From Candidatus Poseidonia sp. (lineage in GTDB: Archaea > Thermoplasmatota > Poseidoniia > Poseidoniales > Poseidoniaceae): a stretch of 9,115 nt of DNA. The translations under genes were made by a program, and so were the position numbers. Positions 7,178-9,115 of the stretch are shown in pieces (the first letter of the stretch is position 1; the number at the start of each line of letters is the position of its first letter). Under the pieces are notes generated by a model that saw only the letters and a list, made by a program, of their open reading frames with translations, had not been told where the DNA came from and did not search any database. The stretch is from assembly GCA_013330155.1 (NCBI GenBank), contig DUIU01000113.1:1-9115 (forward strand), written 5' to 3'.

Positions 7178-8902
7178 ATGCCCGTGGATTTGGCTTCGGC
7201 CGACCTTCCAAACGAGCCGGGCGTTTACCTCTTCAAAAATGACCAAGGGCGCGTCCTTTACGTCGGCAAGGCCACCCGTCTCAGCGAACGCATTCGTTCC
7301 TATTTTGCCAGCAATCCCGACCGCCACATGATTCCAGAACTGGTCGCCCGTGCTGATGACATCGAATGCATCGTCACCCAAACGCCGCAAGCCGCTCTTA
7401 TCCTCGAACGCCAACTGATTCGCGAGCACATGCCGAGGTTCAATTCGATGCTCAAAGATGGAAAATCCTTCCCTTATTTGGCCATGACCAGCGAAGAATA
7501 CCCTCGCATCATGTACACACGACGGCCCCCAAAAAAAGCAGAGCGCTGGGGCCCCTTTCCCAACGCCAACGCCGCCAAACAAGTGATGCAACTCTTGAGG
7601 CGTTATTTTGGAATTCGCGACAAGGACTGTCGGGGCCAAGATGGATGCATGTCTCAACACATTGGCCTTTGCCGAGGCCCTTGTGTTGACCCTGAGGGAT
7701 ACCACCAAGTGGTTCGCAACGTTCGGAAAGTTCTGAATGGAAATGCGAGCGTTCTCATCGAGGAATTAATCGGAGAAATGGATGAATACGCTGCGAGCCA
7801 GCGCTATGAAGAAGCAGCCTACACCCGAGACATGATCAAGGCGGTAAGAACCGTCACAAGCCAGCAGGTCATTTCCTCAAAAGTCTACAGAGAATGCGAT
7901 GCACTGGGTTTTGCGTCGGATGGCGATCTTGCCGCCGTGGTTGTTCTTCATGCCGACGAGGGAGTCGTTCAAGGTCAGGAAGCTTGGCCGGCTGTGCACC
8001 GAGGAGACCTCGGAGAAACCGTTTCCATGTTCATTTCCGAACACTATGCTCATCGAACGCCACCGCGACTTCTGCTCTCTCCTGTCCCGATTTTTGATGG
8101 ACTCCAATCCTGGCTCAACGAGCGCCGGGGTTCAACGGTCGAGGTACGAACTCCTCAACGAGGCGACCTGGAGAATCTCGCCACGCTGGCTCGTCAAAAT
8201 GCCGAAATCCAACTCCAGCGCCTGGTCAACAAATCAAGCGGTTCGTTGGAACAGCGAGCAGCAGACGATGGTGCCAAAACCCTTGGAATGACGCAACTTG
8301 ACCATATTGTCTGTTTTGACATGGCACAACTGCAGGGTGATGAACGGGTTGGCGCCAGCGTGGTCATGCGAAACGGGCGGCCGGCAAAGAAGGATTATCG
8401 GAAATACATCGTAAAGGGAGAGGCCCTCGATGACCTGCGCATGATGGAAGAAGTGGTCGTGCGTTGGGCAAAGCGCCAGGAGGAGTGGCCAGATTTGTTA
8501 CTCATCGACGGCGGCGAGACGCATCTCAACACCATTCGACGAGCGCTGGAAGAACACGGATGGGCAGACCGTTTTCCTTTGGCCGCCCTCGCCAAACGTG
8601 AAGAGACCATTTTTCGCAACGGTTTCGAGCCACTTGTTCTTGACCGCTCGGGCAGGGTCTTGGTTCATGCTCGAGACGAAGCGCATCGCTTCGTCAACAC
8701 CTTCCATCGAAAACGGAGAAGCCGCTCAAGGCTCGCTGACCCACTGGAAGGCGTGGAAGGGCTTGGCGCCAAAAAACTGCAAACCTTGCTCCGCCACTTT
8801 GGAGGCCGAAAGGGCATCGAGCATGCAGGAATAACAGAATTGGTCACCGTGCCCGGCATCGGACCTGCTTTGGCCGAACGAATACACCAGGCGCTTCGTT
8901 AA
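7178..8902 (+). CDS. uvrC: UvrABC excinuclease subunit C
   Basis: This is a 574-residue UvrC, near the family's usual length, which makes both incisions beside a DNA lesion after UvrA/UvrB recognition. Domains in order: a GIY-YIG nuclease (residues 15-95) with G15-V-Y and Y28-V-G, R40, E77 and N89 as the expected 3'-incision residues; four cysteines C151, C157, C165 and C169, whose C-x7-C-x3-C end matches the iron-sulfur site known in bacterial UvrC; a UVR/UvrB-binding helix pair (about 191-226); an RNase H-like 5'-incision domain with probable catalytic D381 (CFD), D418 or D419, D444 (LLIDGGE) and H503 (DEAHRF); and a C-terminal double helix-hairpin-helix (about 522-574; VEGLGAKK and VPGIGPALA). 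The ATG at 7178 is preferred over an in-frame TTG at 7127 because UvrC proteins normally have only 10-20 residues before the GIY motif. AGGAG lies just 2 nt upstream. In archaea UvrABC genes are generally regarded as acquired from bacteria. uvrA and uvrB are not in this window. Confidence 0.97.
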   Translation: MPVDLASADLPNEPGVYLFKNDQGRVLYVGKATRLSERIRSYFASNPDRHMIPELVARADDIECIVTQTPQAALILERQLIREHMPRFNSMLKDGKSFPYLAMTSEEYPRIMYTRRPPKKAERWGPFPNANAAKQVMQLLRRYFGIRDKDCRGQDGCMSQHIGLCRGPCVDPEGYHQVVRNVRKVLNGNASVLIEELIGEMDEYAASQRYEEAAYTRDMIKAVRTVTSQQVISSKVYRECDALGFASDGDLAAVVVLHADEGVVQGQEAWPAVHRGDLGETVSMFISEHYAHRTPPRLLLSPVPIFDGLQSWLNERRGSTVEVRTPQRGDLENLATLARQNAEIQLQRLVNKSSGSLEQRAADDGAKTLGMTQLDHIVCFDMAQLQGDERVGASVVMRNGRPAKKDYRKYIVKGEALDDLRMMEEVVVRWAKRQEEWPDLLLIDGGETHLNTIRRALEEHGWADRFPLAALAKREETIFRNGFEPLVLDRSGRVLVHARDEAHRFVNTFHRKRRSRSRLADPLEGVEGLGAKKLQTLLRHFGGRKGIEHAGITELVTVPGIGPALAERIHQALR

Positions 8903-9115
8903 CGGGACAACTCATCGATGTTGGCCATGTCTTCAATGGACTCACCGTGTCGCAAAGCCGGACTCGAAAAGCCGGCGAGGTCAGCGAATTCATGGTCGCC
9001 AAGTTGGGCTTTGTTGACCGCCGCTTGCCGATTGGCCATGGCGTTCTTTTTGCGCTTTTTCTTACGACGTCGACGACGAACAAACATGACCAACAACAGC
9101 AAGACAATGGCTGGG
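8899..9115 (-). CDS. C-terminal end of a membrane-anchored protein with polybasic cytoplasmic tail (N-terminus outside window)
   Basis: The minus-strand frame is open from the right edge to a TAA at 8899-8901, giving the last 71 residues. It starts inside a hydrophobic run (PAIVLLLLVMFV), the end of a transmembrane helix. Eleven consecutive Arg/Lys residues follow (RRRRRKKKRKK), then an Ala-, Asn- and Asp-rich hydrophilic tail of about 48 residues ending in NIDELSR. By the positive-inside rule the basic tail is cytoplasmic, so everything before it is probably extracellular. This arrangement is common at the C-terminus of large archaeal surface proteins, but the main part is not visible and the function cannot be assigned. 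Its stop overlaps the uvrC stop on the opposite strand. A shorter stand-alone protein starting at an internal TTG (9102) is unlikely, because that would cut the membrane helix. Confidence 0.75.
   Translation of the reverse strand, partial: PAIVLLLLVMFVRRRRRKKKRKKNAMANRQAAVNKAQLGDHEFADLAGFSSPALRHGESIEDMANIDELSR

Noticed and set aside
7074..7211. N-terminal extension of the STAND protein to a start at 7211
   Set aside because: It would run across the uvrC start, its residues are not domain-like, and better placed starts exist at 7073 and 7112.
1..9115. CRISPR arrays, tRNA or rRNA genes, insertion sequences, attachment sites
   Set aside because: No regular direct repeats, cloverleaf-like segments, transposase motifs or terminal inverted repeats were seen, and nearly all of the window is coding sequence.

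Overview
The window looks like a piece of archaeal genome, most likely a planktonic euryarchaeon of the Marine Group II (Candidatus Poseidoniales) type. This assignment is an inference from gene content, since no marker gene is present. The supporting features are a giant secreted beta-helix plus Ig-like surface protein rich in N-glycosylation sequons, two stand-alone Lrp/AsnC ligand-binding (RAM) domain proteins, a winged-helix/STAND ATPase regulator, and a second surface protein ending in a membrane helix and a polybasic tail. Gene packing is very tight and base composition looks moderately GC-rich throughout. Almost every base is coding; the only non-coding stretches are two divergent gaps of about 100 bp.

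Layout from left to right. Positions 1-4324 (minus) are one uninterrupted reading frame for a secreted protein of more than 1441 residues: signal peptide, right-handed parallel beta-helix, linker domain, then at least six PKD/Ig-like domains. Its C-terminus lies beyond the left edge. A 100-bp divergent promoter region (4325-4424) separates it from two tandem plus-strand genes (4425-4658 and 4663-4896). Each encodes a 77-residue RAM-domain protein, and the two are related to each other. Facing them after only 2 bp is a minus-strand gene (4899-7073) for a winged-helix, P-loop STAND ATPase, helical-repeat protein, probably a ligand- or nucleotide-controlled transcription regulator. A 104-bp divergent gap (7074-7177) separates it from uvrC (7178-8902, plus), a complete nucleotide-excision-repair endonuclease. 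Its stop codon overlaps the stop of the last gene (8899-9115, minus), of which only the C-terminal membrane anchor and cytoplasmic tail are visible.

No pathway links all the genes. The two RAM genes probably form an operon. The STAND regulator and uvrC share an upstream region, which permits but does not prove a regulatory link. I found no RNA genes, mobile elements, CRISPR arrays or DNA-level repeats. I see no clear sign of a wholly new system. The most interesting items are the large surface protein, the uncharacterised STAND regulator and the paired RAM proteins.
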